From assembly GCF_002752655.1 (NCBI RefSeq), contig NZ_CP023737.1, positions 3,186,001-3,250,000 on the forward strand: a DNA stretch of 64,000 nt, given 5' to 3'. This DNA comes from Methylosinus trichosporium OB3b. Its GTDB lineage: Bacteria > Pseudomonadota > Alphaproteobacteria > Rhizobiales > Beijerinckiaceae. The notes below the pieces were generated by a model. It had not been told where the DNA came from. It did no database searches and saw nothing but the letters and a program-made list of their open reading frames with translations. Below are positions 7,884-16,489 of this stretch, one piece after another (position 1 is the first letter of the stretch; each line of letters begins with the position of its first letter). The translations under genes were made by a program, and so were the position numbers.

Positions 7884-8531
7884 ATGAAAGCGCACGTCCA
7901 TCCCGCGCCTGAGGCGACAGCGCTCTACGCGCTCTCCGGCGCGCGCAAATACCTCAACGCTGACGAGCGCCGCGCGGTCCTCGATGAGATCGACACGCTT
8001 CCCCTTGACCGTCGGCTCTTCGCGCTGACCCTCTTCTGGACGGGGGCGCGCATCAGCGAGGTGCTGGCCTTGCGCGGCCTCTCCTTCCAGCCCTCGCGCG
8101 GCGTTGTCGCCATTCACACGCTCAAACGCAGGCGGCGCGCCATCCGCGAGCTCCCCGTTCCGCCTTCGCTCGTCATTGCCCTTGATCGCCGCTTCAATCT
8201 TGCTGCGCTCGGGGATGCCCTGCTTTGGCCGTGGTGCCGCACCACGGGCTGGCGGATCATTCGCGGCGTCATGGACGCCGCTCGCCTTTCAGGCCCCGCC
8301 GCCTCGCCACGGGGCTTACGTCACGGCTTTGCCATCGACGCGCTGCGCCACGCTGTCCCGCTCACCCTTCTGCAAAAATGGATGGGACATGCGCGGCTGG
8401 CGACCACCGCCATTTACGCCGACGCCAGCGGCCCCGAGGAGCGCGCCTTTGCGCAACAGCTGTGGGTGGAGGCGAGTAGCCGCCGGGCAGCGCGGCCCCT
8501 TCATTACAACCCAAGGAGATCCCAGCCATGA
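7884..8531 (+). CDS. short tyrosine recombinase lacking the core-binding domain
   Basis: From the ATG at 7884 the 215-residue protein is essentially a catalytic domain only: TGARISEVLAL (first Arg), RGLRHGFAIDAL (HxxR-like, with G-L-R-H), MGHARLATTAIYADA (His and Tyr nucleophile). The usual N-terminal SAM-like core-binding domain is missing. The frame is open to 7716, but that part has no recombinase features and lies in AT-rich DNA. Single-domain recombinases of this sort are common on plasmids and ICEs. The gene overlaps the next by ATGA, so the two form an operon. Confidence 0.75.
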   Translation: MKAHVHPAPEATALYALSGARKYLNADERRAVLDEIDTLPLDRRLFALTLFWTGARISEVLALRGLSFQPSRGVVAIHTLKRRRRAIRELPVPPSLVIALDRRFNLAALGDALLWPWCRTTGWRIIRGVMDAARLSGPAASPRGLRHGFAIDALRHAVPLTLLQKWMGHARLATTAIYADASGPEERAFAQQLWVEASSRRAARPLHYNPRRSQP

Positions 8532-8743
8532 CAAAAACCTACCGCGTCGCCGTTCAGCAAATGACCTGCTATTCCCTCATCATGGAAGCGGACCACGAGG
8601 ATCACGCGATCGATAAAGCCGCGTCCGCCCTCGCGGCCCTCACGCGCGCGCAGCGCGCCGCCGCCTTCACGTCCGCCGCTGAACCCGACTTCTTTGAAGC
8701 CGAGGAAATCACGCCACAGGCTCGCTGGCCTCGCGGCGTTTAA
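8528..8743 (+). CDS. 71-residue protein cotranscribed with the short recombinase
   Basis: The start codon overlaps the recombinase stop (ATGA), and an AAGGAGAT ribosome site precedes it, so it is very likely translated. The protein (KTYRVAVQQMTCYSLIMEA, later EAEEITPQARWPRGV) has a strand-rich head and an alanine-rich helix; I do not recognise a family. The 3' end of the gene and its downstream flank recur in degraded form at 9769-9940, showing that this piece was once duplicated. Role unknown; its coupling suggests an accessory function to the recombinase. Confidence 0.65.
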   Translation: MTKTYRVAVQQMTCYSLIMEADHEDHAIDKAASALAALTRAQRAAAFTSAAEPDFFEAEEITPQARWPRGV

Positions 8744-8982
8744 CTTCCTCACCGAGTCGCCGTTCGCTGCTCGCTGTTAGGCAAGCAATCTGTCCAGCGT
8801 TCAGCTTTGCGAGTCGCCATAGCGATGGTGAGACCTGCCGATTTTGGTGGCCTGCCTGCGCCCTGCAATTGTTGCAAAAGTTAGGATTGTTCCAGAAGTA
8901 ACCATTGAGCAGCAATGACTTGGCGCGTACAAAAGTTTGTTACAAAATCGCGGGCTACCCACCCACGAAAAGGCCTTGCAAG

Positions 8983-9004
8983 AATGTATCTTTTTTGATA
9001 CATT
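8983..9004. promoter_or_regulatory. inverted-repeat operator before higB-like gene
   Basis: A perfect inverted repeat AATGTATC-TTTTTT-GATACATT ends 11 bases before the toxin start. Its size and place fit a site bound by the XRE-type antitoxin encoded two genes on, giving autorepression of the operon. Binding is inferred. Confidence 0.65.
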
Positions 9005-9015
9005 ACCCGGATTGA

Positions 9016-9366
9016 ATGACCGACGGCTTTGAACCTATCCCGCTCCGCTTCTGGCGCTCTACTTCCGGTCGAGAACCCGTGCGCGAGTGGTTGACCGAAT
9101 TGCCTCTCGATGATCGCCGCGTCATCGGGCGCGACATGGCGAAGGTGCAATTTGGCTGGCCTATTGGCCTCCCCTTATGTCGCCCGTTGAGTGGCGGCCT
9201 TTGGGAAGTCCGCTCGTCGCTTCCCAGCAAGCGGGAAGCGCGGGTGCTGTTTGGTTTTCACGCTGGCGAGCTGATCGCGCTGCATGCCTTCGTCAAGAAG
9301 ACGCAGCGCACCCCGCCGGAGGAACTGGCGCTTGCGCGGCAACGATTGAAGGAGGCTACATCATGA
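9016..9366 (+). CDS. HigB/RelE-superfamily toxin (Gp49-like)
   Basis: A 116-residue protein of the phage Gp49/HigB group: LRFWRSTSGREPVREWL near the N terminus, then DMAKVQFGWPIGLPLCRPLS and GLWEVRSSL, ending with the LIALHAFVKKTQRTP strand. These enzymes are ribosome-dependent mRNA interferases. It is followed by an antitoxin gene overlapping by ATGA, in the toxin-first order usual for this group, and preceded by a perfect inverted repeat. The protein looks intact. Confidence 0.85.
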   Translation: MTDGFEPIPLRFWRSTSGREPVREWLTELPLDDRRVIGRDMAKVQFGWPIGLPLCRPLSGGLWEVRSSLPSKREARVLFGFHAGELIALHAFVKKTQRTPPEELALARQRLKEATS

Positions 9367-9653
9367 CGAAGAAAAAGAATCCGCATGTCGGCTCGACCTT
9401 CGAGAGCTGGCTCGACGCGGAGGGCATCCGGGAGGAAGTCACCGCCGCCGCCATCAAGGAGGTGATTGCGGAGCAGCTTGCCGCCGAGATGAAAAAGAAG
9501 GGCATCACCAAAGTGCGCATGGCCGAGATGATGGAAACCAGCCGAGCCCAGATCGATCGCTTGCTCGACCCGACGAACAACAGCGCCACGCTCGAAACTC
9601 TCATGAGGGCGGCGAAGGTCGTCGGGCGTCAATTGCGGCTTGAATTGGTGTGA
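9363..9653 (+). CDS. HigA-type XRE antitoxin
   Basis: A 96-residue protein: lysine-rich head, helical linker, then a helix-turn-helix (KGITKVRMAEMMETSRAQID, about residues 52-71), and a C-terminal RAAKVVGRQLRLEL strand. It resembles the XRE antitoxins paired with Gp49-type toxins. Start ATG overlaps the toxin stop. It is expected to neutralise the toxin and bind the inverted repeat at 8983-9004. Confidence 0.85.
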   Translation: MTKKKNPHVGSTFESWLDAEGIREEVTAAAIKEVIAEQLAAEMKKKGITKVRMAEMMETSRAQIDRLLDPTNNSATLETLMRAAKVVGRQLRLELV

Positions 9654-9768
9654 AGCGTGATGTGCGGCTTTGCCCGCGTCTCGATGAACGGCCACACCTC
9701 CAGCAAGTTGCTAATTATCCTGCCGCAGCGCGTCGAGCGCCGTTGCGAAGGGCAGAACGAGCGAGCAG

Positions 9769-9858
9769 CGCGCCGCCGCCTTCACATCCGCCGCCGCACC
9801 TGACTTTGTTGAAGCCGAAGAGATCACGTCGCAGGCTCGCTGGCCTCGCGGCGTGTGA
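9769..9858 (+). pseudogene. duplicated 3' end of the 71-residue gene
   Basis: Thirty codons read RAAAFTSAAAPDFVEAEEIT and end QARWPRGV then stop. They match the last 29 codons of the gene at 8528-8743 with about four amino-acid changes. Similarity continues weakly downstream (GATGTTGGCTGCCTGCCT against GATTTTGGTGGCCTGCCT at 8833-8850), so flanking DNA was copied too. There is no start or 5' part. The HigBA pair lies between the two copies. Confidence 0.8.
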
Positions 9859-10076
9859 CCTTCTCCGCGCGGCGACGACTGCTTTTGCTGAGCCAGTGGG
9901 CGAACCGGCGATGTTGGCTGCCTGCCTCATCCCTCGTTCGATTTCTGCGGGGGTTCGTGTCCACGCTCGATCTGCGGCCGACGAGAACTCAGCTCGATTG
10001 AGGATTATTTCAAGCGGAGGACGGTTTGCTCTTGTTCCATTTCACCAACCTGAGCGACGCTAACCCCCGTATTTTT

Positions 10077-10093
10077 AAACTGGCAACCGGTTT
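10077..10093. promoter_or_regulatory. imperfect inverted repeat upstream of abiEi
   Basis: AAACTGG-CAA-CCGGTTT with one mismatch lies 24 bases before the AbiEi start, in the last part of the gap after the HigA gene. AbiEi proteins repress their operon by binding upstream inverted repeats, so this is a candidate site. Weak evidence. Confidence 0.3.
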
Positions 10094-10116
10094 GATTTTG
10101 TGCTAGTTTACTCACC

Positions 10117-10974
10117 ATGAGCGAGCAAAATGCAGGCAAACTAAACCAGCTCGAGCGCCTTCTACCGGAGGGCCTGCTCGTCGATTCCGCTTGGCTTACC
10201 GCGCGCGGCTACTCCACCTCTTTGCGCGCCAAGTATGTCGCCTCGGGCTGGCTCGAGCAGCCTGCTCGCCGGGTCTATCGGCGGCCTCGCGGGCAGCTTG
10301 GCTGGCAACAGGCCGTCATCTCGCTGCAGACACTTCTTGGTCATCGGCTCGTCGTCGGCGGTCGAACCGCGCTCGAACTGCAAGGCTATGCCCATTACCT
10401 CACCCAAAACAGTCCTGAAATCCATATTCACGGATCGACGAAGCCGCCGGGTTGGCTCACCTTGCTGCCACTCAAGGAGCGGTTCGTCTATCGTAACAGC
10501 GTGCCGCTCTTTGGGAGCGACCTGGACGCCGTTGCCTTTCCTCCCCTCGTTCGGGATCGCGCCCGCACGCAGGACGATCCGTCTTTCCAGGAGGCCGGAT
10601 TGCGCGCGCTTTCCTGGGGACAATGGGATTGGCCGCTGACGGCATCGGCGCCCGAACGGGCGATCCTCGAGCTTCTCAACGAACTGCCGGATCATGAAAG
10701 CTTCCATCAGGTCGACATGCTGATGGAGGGACTGAGCAACCTTGCGCCACGGCGGTTGCACACGATGCTTGTCCGCTGCCGCAATGTGAAGGTGAAGCGC
10801 CTCTTCTTCTTCTTTGCCGATCGGCATCGCCACGCATGGCTTAAGCACATCGAGCGGGCAGCGATCGATCTGGGCTCGGGCAAGCGTATGTTGGTCAAAG
10901 ACGGGCGGTTCGATCCCGCCTACCAGATCACCGTGCCGAAAGATCTGCCGAAACAACCGGACGAGGCGCGCTGA
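10117..10974 (+). CDS. abiEi: AbiEi-family antitoxin (type IV toxin-antitoxin)
   Basis: 285 residues with an N-terminal winged-helix segment (LLVDSAWLTARGYSTSLRAK, then WLEQPARRVYRRP) and the AbiEi core containing VVGGRTALELQGYAHYL and the helical LTASAPERAILELLNELPD. In AbiE systems this protein represses the operon and counteracts the AbiEii nucleotidyltransferase without a stable complex. Its stop overlaps the start of the next gene (TGATG), in the standard antitoxin-first order. AbiE modules can abort phage infection or stabilise mobile elements; the location fits either. Confidence 0.85.
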   Translation: MSEQNAGKLNQLERLLPEGLLVDSAWLTARGYSTSLRAKYVASGWLEQPARRVYRRPRGQLGWQQAVISLQTLLGHRLVVGGRTALELQGYAHYLTQNSPEIHIHGSTKPPGWLTLLPLKERFVYRNSVPLFGSDLDAVAFPPLVRDRARTQDDPSFQEAGLRALSWGQWDWPLTASAPERAILELLNELPDHESFHQVDMLMEGLSNLAPRRLHTMLVRCRNVKVKRLFFFFADRHRHAWLKHIERAAIDLGSGKRMLVKDGRFDPAYQITVPKDLPKQPDEAR

Positions 10975-11918
10975 TGGCTTTTGCAGACGCCTATCGACAT
11001 CAGGTCGCACTCCTGATCCGCGCGCTGCCTTCCGTCGCGATGGAAGCTTGTTTCGCGATAAAGGGCGGCACGGCCATCAATCTCTTTATCCGCGACCTGC
11101 CGCGACTCTCGGTCGATATCGATCTCACCTATCTGCCGGTTCAGGATCGCGTGACATCACTGGCTGCGATCGACAAAGCGATGCTTCGCATCGCCTCGCG
11201 CATCTCTGAATCTGTCCGCAACGCGCGCGTCACGCCTTCTCGCTCGCGCGAGAATTTTGTTACCAAGCTCGTGGTTCGCAGCGACGGCGCGCAGATCAAG
11301 ATCGAGGTCACGCCGGTCCTGCGGGGCTGTGTGTTCGAGCCAGAGATGCGCCCGGTCTCACCCCGCGTGGAAGACGCGTTTGGCTTCGCGGAAATGCGGG
11401 TCGTCTCCTTCCCCGATCTCTATGCCGGGAAAATCGTCGCCGCGCTCGACCGGCAGCATCCGCGTGACCTGTTCGACGTGCGCGATCTGCTGGCGAACGA
11501 AGGCATCGACACGGCGCTGCGCCAAGCCTTTCTCGTCTACCTCATCAGCCACGACCGCCCCATGGCCGAGGTGCTGGCGGTACGACGCAAGGACATCACC
11601 GGCGAATTCGAGCGTGGCTTCGTCGGCATGACGCGGGAACCGATCGAACTCGACGACCTTCTGGCAACGCGTGAAGCCTTGATCAGCGAAATTGTCGGCT
11701 CGATGCCCAATTCTCACCGTACGTTCCTGCTGGCGTTCGAACGGGGCGAGCCCGACTGGTCCGCCATCGGCCTGGGCAACGCTGTAAATCTACCTGCCGT
11801 GCGATGGCGGCAACAGAATCTCGATAGTTTGAGCGCCGAGAAACGCGAGGGTTTGGTGAGGCAGCTTGAAGAAGTTCTGGCGCGACCGGCTGAAGCGGTG
11901 ACGGAGAGATTATCCTGA
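10974..11918 (+). CDS. abiEii: AbiEii-family nucleotidyltransferase toxin
   Basis: 314 residues. The nucleotidyltransferase core is visible near the N terminus: FAIKGGTAINLFIRDLPRLS followed by VDIDLTYLP, giving the GG and DxD metal-binding motifs. Downstream comes the FPDLYAGKIVAALDRQHPRDLFDVRDLL block typical of the AbiEii/AbiGii group (shown here as position 140-170). Members such as MenT transfer nucleotides to tRNA and halt translation. The gene is translationally coupled to the antitoxin. It looks complete and catalytic residues are retained. Confidence 0.88.
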   Translation: MAFADAYRHQVALLIRALPSVAMEACFAIKGGTAINLFIRDLPRLSVDIDLTYLPVQDRVTSLAAIDKAMLRIASRISESVRNARVTPSRSRENFVTKLVVRSDGAQIKIEVTPVLRGCVFEPEMRPVSPRVEDAFGFAEMRVVSFPDLYAGKIVAALDRQHPRDLFDVRDLLANEGIDTALRQAFLVYLISHDRPMAEVLAVRRKDITGEFERGFVGMTREPIELDDLLATREALISEIVGSMPNSHRTFLLAFERGEPDWSAIGLGNAVNLPAVRWRQQNLDSLSAEKREGLVRQLEEVLARPAEAVTERLS

Positions 11919-12042
11919 CGGGAGCGCTTTCTCGAGGAATAAAAGACCCGCCATCGGCTGTGATCGGAACGGTGCCATCAACATGGAAGCAGAGGCAAGG
12001 CCGGAGGCGCGGTGCGTCTCCGGCCGCCCATCCCGCCACGCT

Positions 12043-12528
12043 TCACGGATTTGGCGCGCGTTGACCGGATTGCCGCGCGCGCTTGCGCGGGGTGCCGCGC
12101 CGAGTCGTCTGCGAGGGCGGTGCCGGAGCCTCTCCGGTCACGGCGATGGCGAGAACCGTTTCCGGGTCGCTAAGCAGCAGCCGACTTTGGTCGTTGCCAT
12201 CGAGGTCGCGCCACAAGAGACGCGTCGCGTAGGCCTTGGCGGGCGTGAAGCCTTCCGCTGGCACGAACGTCTCCACACGAAAATGCACGAGTGGGTTGGT
12301 CGCCACCTTGTCGATCGGCAGCATGCGGAAGCCGCTTGCCTCGGCGAAGGCCTGCGGGGTTTCCTCGATCAAAATGCTGTCGCGGTTGACCATCACCACG
12401 CGGCCCTGGAAGTCCCGCGAGGTCTGGAAGCGCGGATTGGCGCTGGCATCGTAAGATTCGACAAATGCGATATGCTCGCGGGGAATAAGCCGCCTGCCGA
12501 CGATCACGAAATTGGCCGAAATCCGCAA
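12043..12528 (-). CDS. conserved ICE/plasmid-associated hypothetical protein
   Basis: About 161 residues, beginning RISANFVIVGRRLIPREHIA, with FQGRVVMVNRDSILIEETP and FVPAEGFTPAKAYATRL in the middle and a basic C-terminal tail (RRGTPRKRARQSG). I recall highly similar proteins in alphaproteobacterial conjugative elements, with no assigned function. The only start available in frame is TTG at 12528, and the upstream DNA runs into IS66-related sequence within 100 bases, so the true N terminus may have been altered by the insertion. Same strand as the trbJ fragment beyond the IS, consistent with one former transfer-related cluster. Confidence 0.6.
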   Translation of the reverse strand: MRISANFVIVGRRLIPREHIAFVESYDASANPRFQTSRDFQGRVVMVNRDSILIEETPQAFAEASGFRMLPIDKVATNPLVHFRVETFVPAEGFTPAKAYATRLLWRDLDGNDQSRLLLSDPETVLAIAVTGEAPAPPSQTTRRGTPRKRARQSGQRAPNP

Positions 12529-12626
12529 TCGACATGGCGTCCAGCAAGCGCGGGATGAGCGAAAAAGCTGGGGTCGGACGCATTTTGGGGCGCCACAAAT
12601 CGAAAGATTTGTGATTCACTCGCTAT

Positions 12627-14237
12627 ATGGACGCCATCGGCAAAGCCCTGTTGGACGAAAACGCCGCGCTGAGAGCCGAGCTCGCCGTCGCGCGCGCGAA
12701 GGCGTCGGAAGACATGGCGCTGATCGCCGCGCAGAAGCTTCAGATCGCCAAGCTGGAGCGCCAGATATACGGGCAGAAATCGGAGCGGTCGGCGCGTCTT
12801 CTCGAGCAATTGGCGCTCATGTTCGAAGAGCTGGAAGCGAGCGCGACGGAAGACGAGATCGCCGCGGAACAGGCGGTCGCGAAGACGACGGCGGTCGCCG
12901 GCTTCGCGCGCAAACGGCCGGAGCGCAACACCTTCCCGGAACACCTGCCGCGCGAGCGCGTCGTGATCGAGGCGCCGACGAGCTGCGCCTGCTGTGGCGG
13001 CCAGCGCCTGCGCAAGCTCGGCGAGGATGTGACGCAGACATTGGAGACGACGCCGCGTCAGTGGAAAGTGATCGAGACCGTGCGGGAAAAGTTCTCCTGC
13101 CGGGACTGCGAGAAGATCACGCAGCCGCCGGCGCCATTCCATGTCGTTCCGCGCGGCTGGGCGGGGCCGAGCCTTTTGGCGATGATCGCTTTCGAGAAGT
13201 TCGGCCAGCATCAGCCGCTGAACCGTCAGGCGGATCGTTATGCGCTCGAAGGCGCGCCGATCGCTTTGTCGACCATGGCCGATGCGATCGGCTCCATTTG
13301 CGCCGCGCTCGAGCCACTGCGCCTTCTCATAGAAGAGCATGTTCTCTCTGCCGAGCGCCTGCATGGCGACGATACGATCGTGCCCGTGCTGGCGAAGGGC
13401 AAAACCGACACCGGCCGCTGCTGGGTCTATGTGCGCGACGATGCGCCCTTCGACGGCGCCGGACCGCCCGCTGCGATTTTCTATTACTCGCGTGATCGCA
13501 AAGGCGAACATCCGCAGACCCATTTGGCGAACTACTCCGGCATTCTGCAAGCGGACGCCTATGACGGCTACAACAAGCTGTATGCAGCGGAGCGCAAGCC
13601 TGGTCCGATTCTCGAAGCGGCGTGTTGGGCGCACGCGCGGCGCCCGTTCTTCGTCATGGCCGACATCGATGCGAACGTCCGTCGCAAGGCGGCGGGGAAA
13701 AAGGAGATTCCTTTGTCGCCGATCGCGATAGAGATCGTGCGCCGCATCGATGCGCTGTTCGAGATCGAGAGGTCGATCAACGGCAAGAGCGCGCAAGAAC
13801 GCCTCGCCGTTCGCCGAGCGTCGAGCCGACCTCTCGTCGACGCGCTCGAGAGCTATATGCGCGAACAGGTCGCCAAGCTCTCGCGTGGACATGATCTTGC
13901 CAAAGCGATGCAATATATGCTGAAGCGATGGCCGGCCTTCACGCTGTTCCTCGACGACGGGCGCGTTTGCGTCTCGAACAATGCAGCCGAGCGTGGACTG
14001 CGGGGAATTGCTCTGGGACGAAAATCATGGCAGTTCTGCGGGTCTGACCGTGGAGGCGAGCGCGCCGCCGCTATGTATGGGCTCATCGTCACAGCGAAGA
14101 TGAACGGCGTCGATCCGCAGGCCTGGCTCGCCGACGTCCTCGCGCGCATCGCCGCGCATCCGGCGCATCGGCTCGATGAATTGCTGCCGTGGAACTGGCG
14201 CCAGAAGGATAAAGCTGCGCCGGCGCTGGCGGCCTGA
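12627..14237 (+). CDS. tnpC: IS66-family transposase TnpC
   Basis: 536 residues. N-terminal coiled coil (residues 10-90, with [17 protein letters not shown]), a zinc-finger CxxC pair (SCACCGG, near residue 115), then the DDE core: [15 protein letters not shown] (D), [13 protein letters not shown] (D), and [19 protein letters not shown] (E). The C-terminal IS66_C segment ([20 protein letters not shown]) is present. The protein is full length with no internal stops and may be active, although the element seems to lack its left end. Confidence 0.92.
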   Translation: MDAIGKALLDENAALRAELAVARAKASEDMALIAAQKLQIAKLERQIYGQKSERSARLLEQLALMFEELEASATEDEIAAEQAVAKTTAVAGFARKRPERNTFPEHLPRERVVIEAPTSCACCGGQRLRKLGEDVTQTLETTPRQWKVIETVREKFSCRDCEKITQPPAPFHVVPRGWAGPSLLAMIAFEKFGQHQPLNRQADRYALEGAPIALSTMADAIGSICAALEPLRLLIEEHVLSAERLHGDDTIVPVLAKGKTDTGRCWVYVRDDAPFDGAGPPAAIFYYSRDRKGEHPQTHLANYSGILQADAYDGYNKLYAAERKPGPILEAACWAHARRPFFVMADIDANVRRKAAGKKEIPLSPIAIEIVRRIDALFEIERSINGKSAQERLAVRRASSRPLVDALESYMREQVAKLSRGHDLAKAMQYMLKRWPAFTLFLDDGRVCVSNNAAERGLRGIALGRKSWQFCGSDRGGERAAAMYGLIVTAKMNGVDPQAWLADVLARIAAHPAHRLDELLPWNWRQKDKAAPALAA

Positions 14238-14239
14238 CC

Positions 14240-14473
14240 ATGCACGTCAACAAGGTCTCTCACGTCACGACCATCGATCGTATCGCTGCGCAGCTCAGCG
14301 AAAGCGTCGACTTCCTCCATGACGTCGCCAATGAAATGGAGCCCGAGGATGGCGTGATCTGGGTCTATGGCCTCGGCGACCTCGAGATCCTGGCATTCAC
14401 CGACTTCGGCATCGAAAACCTCGTCGAACTCATCAAAATCCACAAAGAGATGAAGTTGCCTCGAGAGCGCTGA
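14240..14473 (+). CDS. small IS66 passenger protein
   Basis: 77 acidic residues starting two bases after tnpC and inside the right terminus of the element. Contains ESVDFLHDVANEMEPEDGVI and FTDFGIENLVELIKIHKE. Small ORFs of this sort follow tnpC in some IS66 elements; no function is known. Close spacing suggests cotranscription with tnpC. Confidence 0.6.
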   Translation: MHVNKVSHVTTIDRIAAQLSESVDFLHDVANEMEPEDGVIWVYGLGDLEILAFTDFGIENLVELIKIHKEMKLPRER

Positions 14474-14507
14474 CGCGACGGTCCTGCGGCCCACGGCGAA
14501 TGCTTAC

Positions 14508-14848
14508 CTTGCAGCGCGCCGGTCGCCGTCTGGCTGGCGGAGGTCAGTGACGACATGGCGGAGCCGTTGCTCGAGATGTTGCCGACGACGCCGGCCTGCA
14601 CCTTCAAGGAATCCTCGAAGGCGGCGACGGAATTCCGCCAGCGGGTCTGCGCCGTGGCGATCAATCCAGAGCTGGAGCCGCTGGTCGACGCCGAACCATA
14701 GGTCGTCGCGAAGGCAGTCTCGATCTCCTGGACATCGAAGGCGATATGCTGCGCCTGCGCGAGCAGCGATTGCGTCTTCTGGATAGTCGTCCGGAGCTGG
14801 CTCAGCGTCGAGAGCGGCAGGCTGGCGAGTTGCGAGCTGTTATTCGGC
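14508..14848 (-). pseudogene. trbJ: trbJ fragment (conjugal mating-pair formation)
   Basis: Reading leftwards from 14848 gives a continuous translation with the TrbJ hallmarks: LAQAQHIAFDVQEIETAFAT, then TAQTRWRNSV and LKVQAGVVGNISSNGSAMSS, ending SQTATGALQ at the IS66 border. TrbJ is a periplasmic, VirB5-like component of P-type conjugation systems. The 5' part is cut off by the IS21 element at about 14849 and the 3' part by the IS66 end at 14507, so the gene is dead. It is the only trb gene in the window and shows that this island descends from a conjugative element. Confidence 0.85.
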
Positions 14849-14954
14849 GTGCAAGTTTGACCCCCATACGAGGGGAATCGGCGTTGAAAATTGACCCCCT
14901 CTGGTGAAGGCCGGACAGTCCGCCCGCTTTGGTTGCAAGGGCGGGTGGTGGGGG

Positions 14955-16489
14955 ATGTTGATTGTGGAGACGATCGGGCGAATCCGTCGCGAGCATTTCT
15001 TCAAGGGCAAGACGATCAAGGAGATCGTCCGCGATCTGGGCATTTCACGGAACACGGTCCGCAAGGCGTTGCGCTCGGAGGCGACCTCCTTCGCCTATGA
15101 GCGCGACAATCAGCCTTTGCCCAAGCTCGGACCTTGGTCGGAGAAGCTCGACGGGCTGCTGGCGGAGAATGAGAAGAAGGCGGCGCGCGAGCGGCTGACC
15201 CTGATCCGCGTTTTCGAAGATCTGAGCGGGCTGGGCTATGCAGGCGGTTATGACGCCGTGCGTCGCTACGCGCGCAAATGGCGCAGCGAGCAAGGCGCGG
15301 CGACGGCCGCCGCCTATGTGCCGCTGAGCTTTGCGCCGGGCGAAGCCTACCAGTTCGACTGGAGCCACGAGATCGTTCTGCTCGACGGCGTGACGACGAC
15401 GGTGAAGGTCGCGCACATGCGCCTGTGCCACAGCCGCATGCTGTTCGTTCGCGCCTATCCGCGCGAGACGCAGGAGATGGTTTTCGACGCGCATCAGCGC
15501 GCCTTTACCTTCTTCAGGGGCGCCTGCACGCGCGGAATCTACGACAATATGAAGACGGCGGTGGAGACGATCTTCGTCGGCAAGGAACGCAAGTTCAATC
15601 GTCGCTTCGCGCAAATGTGCAGCCACCATCTCGTCGAGCCGGTCGCCTGCACGCCGGCGTCCGGCTGGGAGAAAGGCCAGGTCGAAAATCAGGTCGGCCT
15701 GGCGCGGGAGCGGTTCTTCACGCCGCGCCTGCGGTTCAAGACCTATGACGATATGAACGCGTGGCTTCTCGATAAATGCGTCGGCTACGCCAAGGCGCAT
15801 CCGCATCCCGAGATGCCGGACAAGACGATTTGGCAGGTTTTCGAGGAAGAGCGGCCGAAGCTCGTCCCGCTGCGCGGGCGGTTCGACGGATTCCACGAGC
15901 TGACGGCGTCGGTGTCGAAGACCTGCCGCGCAAGCAAGTGTACGCAGCTTGCGCAAGCGCAACTGCTATGCGCTTCGACAACAATAAATATTCGGTCAAT
16001 GCGAGCGCTGTCGGCGCCCCGGTCGAGATTCACGCCTACGCTGACCGCATCGTGTTCCGGCAAAAAGGACGCGTCGTCGCCGAACATGCGCGCGCTTTCG
16101 GGCGTGGCGCGACGATCTTCGATCCCTGGCATTATATACCGGTTCTCGCGCGCAAGCCCGGCGCGCTGCGGAACGGCGCGCCTTTCAAGGATTGGGTGCT
16201 GCCGGGCGCGATCGAACGCGTGCGACGCAAGCTCACCGGCGACGATGGCGATCGACAAATGGTCAAGATTCTCGCCGCCGTCGTCGATGATGGATTGACC
16301 GCCGTGGAGGCAGCCTGCGCGGAGGCGCTCGCCCAAGGCGTTCATTCCGCCGACGTCATTCTCAACATTCTCGCGGGCCGGCGCGAGCCGCCGCCACCGC
16401 CGGCGATTCCCACACCCCAGTCGTTGACGCTGCTGCACATGCCGCTCGCCGACTGCGCCCGCTATGATCAATTGAGGAGAACGGCCTGA
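14955..16489 (+). pseudogene. istA: IS21 transposase IstA, frameshifted
   Basis: Begins MLIVETIGRIRREHFFKGKT with a helix-turn-helix (IKEIVRDLGISRNTVRKAL). The DDE core follows: YQFDWSHEIVLLDG (D), GIYDNMKTAVETIF (D) and WEKGQVENQVGLARERFF (E). After VSKTC at about 15926 the frame changes; the family sequence resumes two bases out of phase at RFDNNKYSVNASAVG (15971) and runs to the stop at 16489. The 44 bases between include a GCGCAAG/CTTGCGC inverted repeat, where relatives need only about six bases. A small insertion therefore seems to have broken the gene. The catalytic residues lie before the break. Confidence 0.82.

Larger units (their letters stand above)
12627..14507 (+). mobile_element. 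IS66-family insertion sequence (tnpC-only type)
   Basis: A tnpC transposase gene plus a small passenger gene. The right end is placed at 14507, where the reverse complement reads GTAAGCATTCGCC, an IS66-like terminal start, and where trbJ homology begins abruptly. No tnpA or tnpB is present, as in the ISBst12-like branch. A matching left terminal repeat was not found within about 180 bases of the transposase start, nor the expected 8-bp target duplication, so the left end may be deleted; it is placed here at the gene start. Confidence 0.7.

Noticed and set aside
12512..13495. 327-codon frame overlapping the IS66 transposase
   Set aside because: Arg/Ala-rich alternative frame of tnpC.
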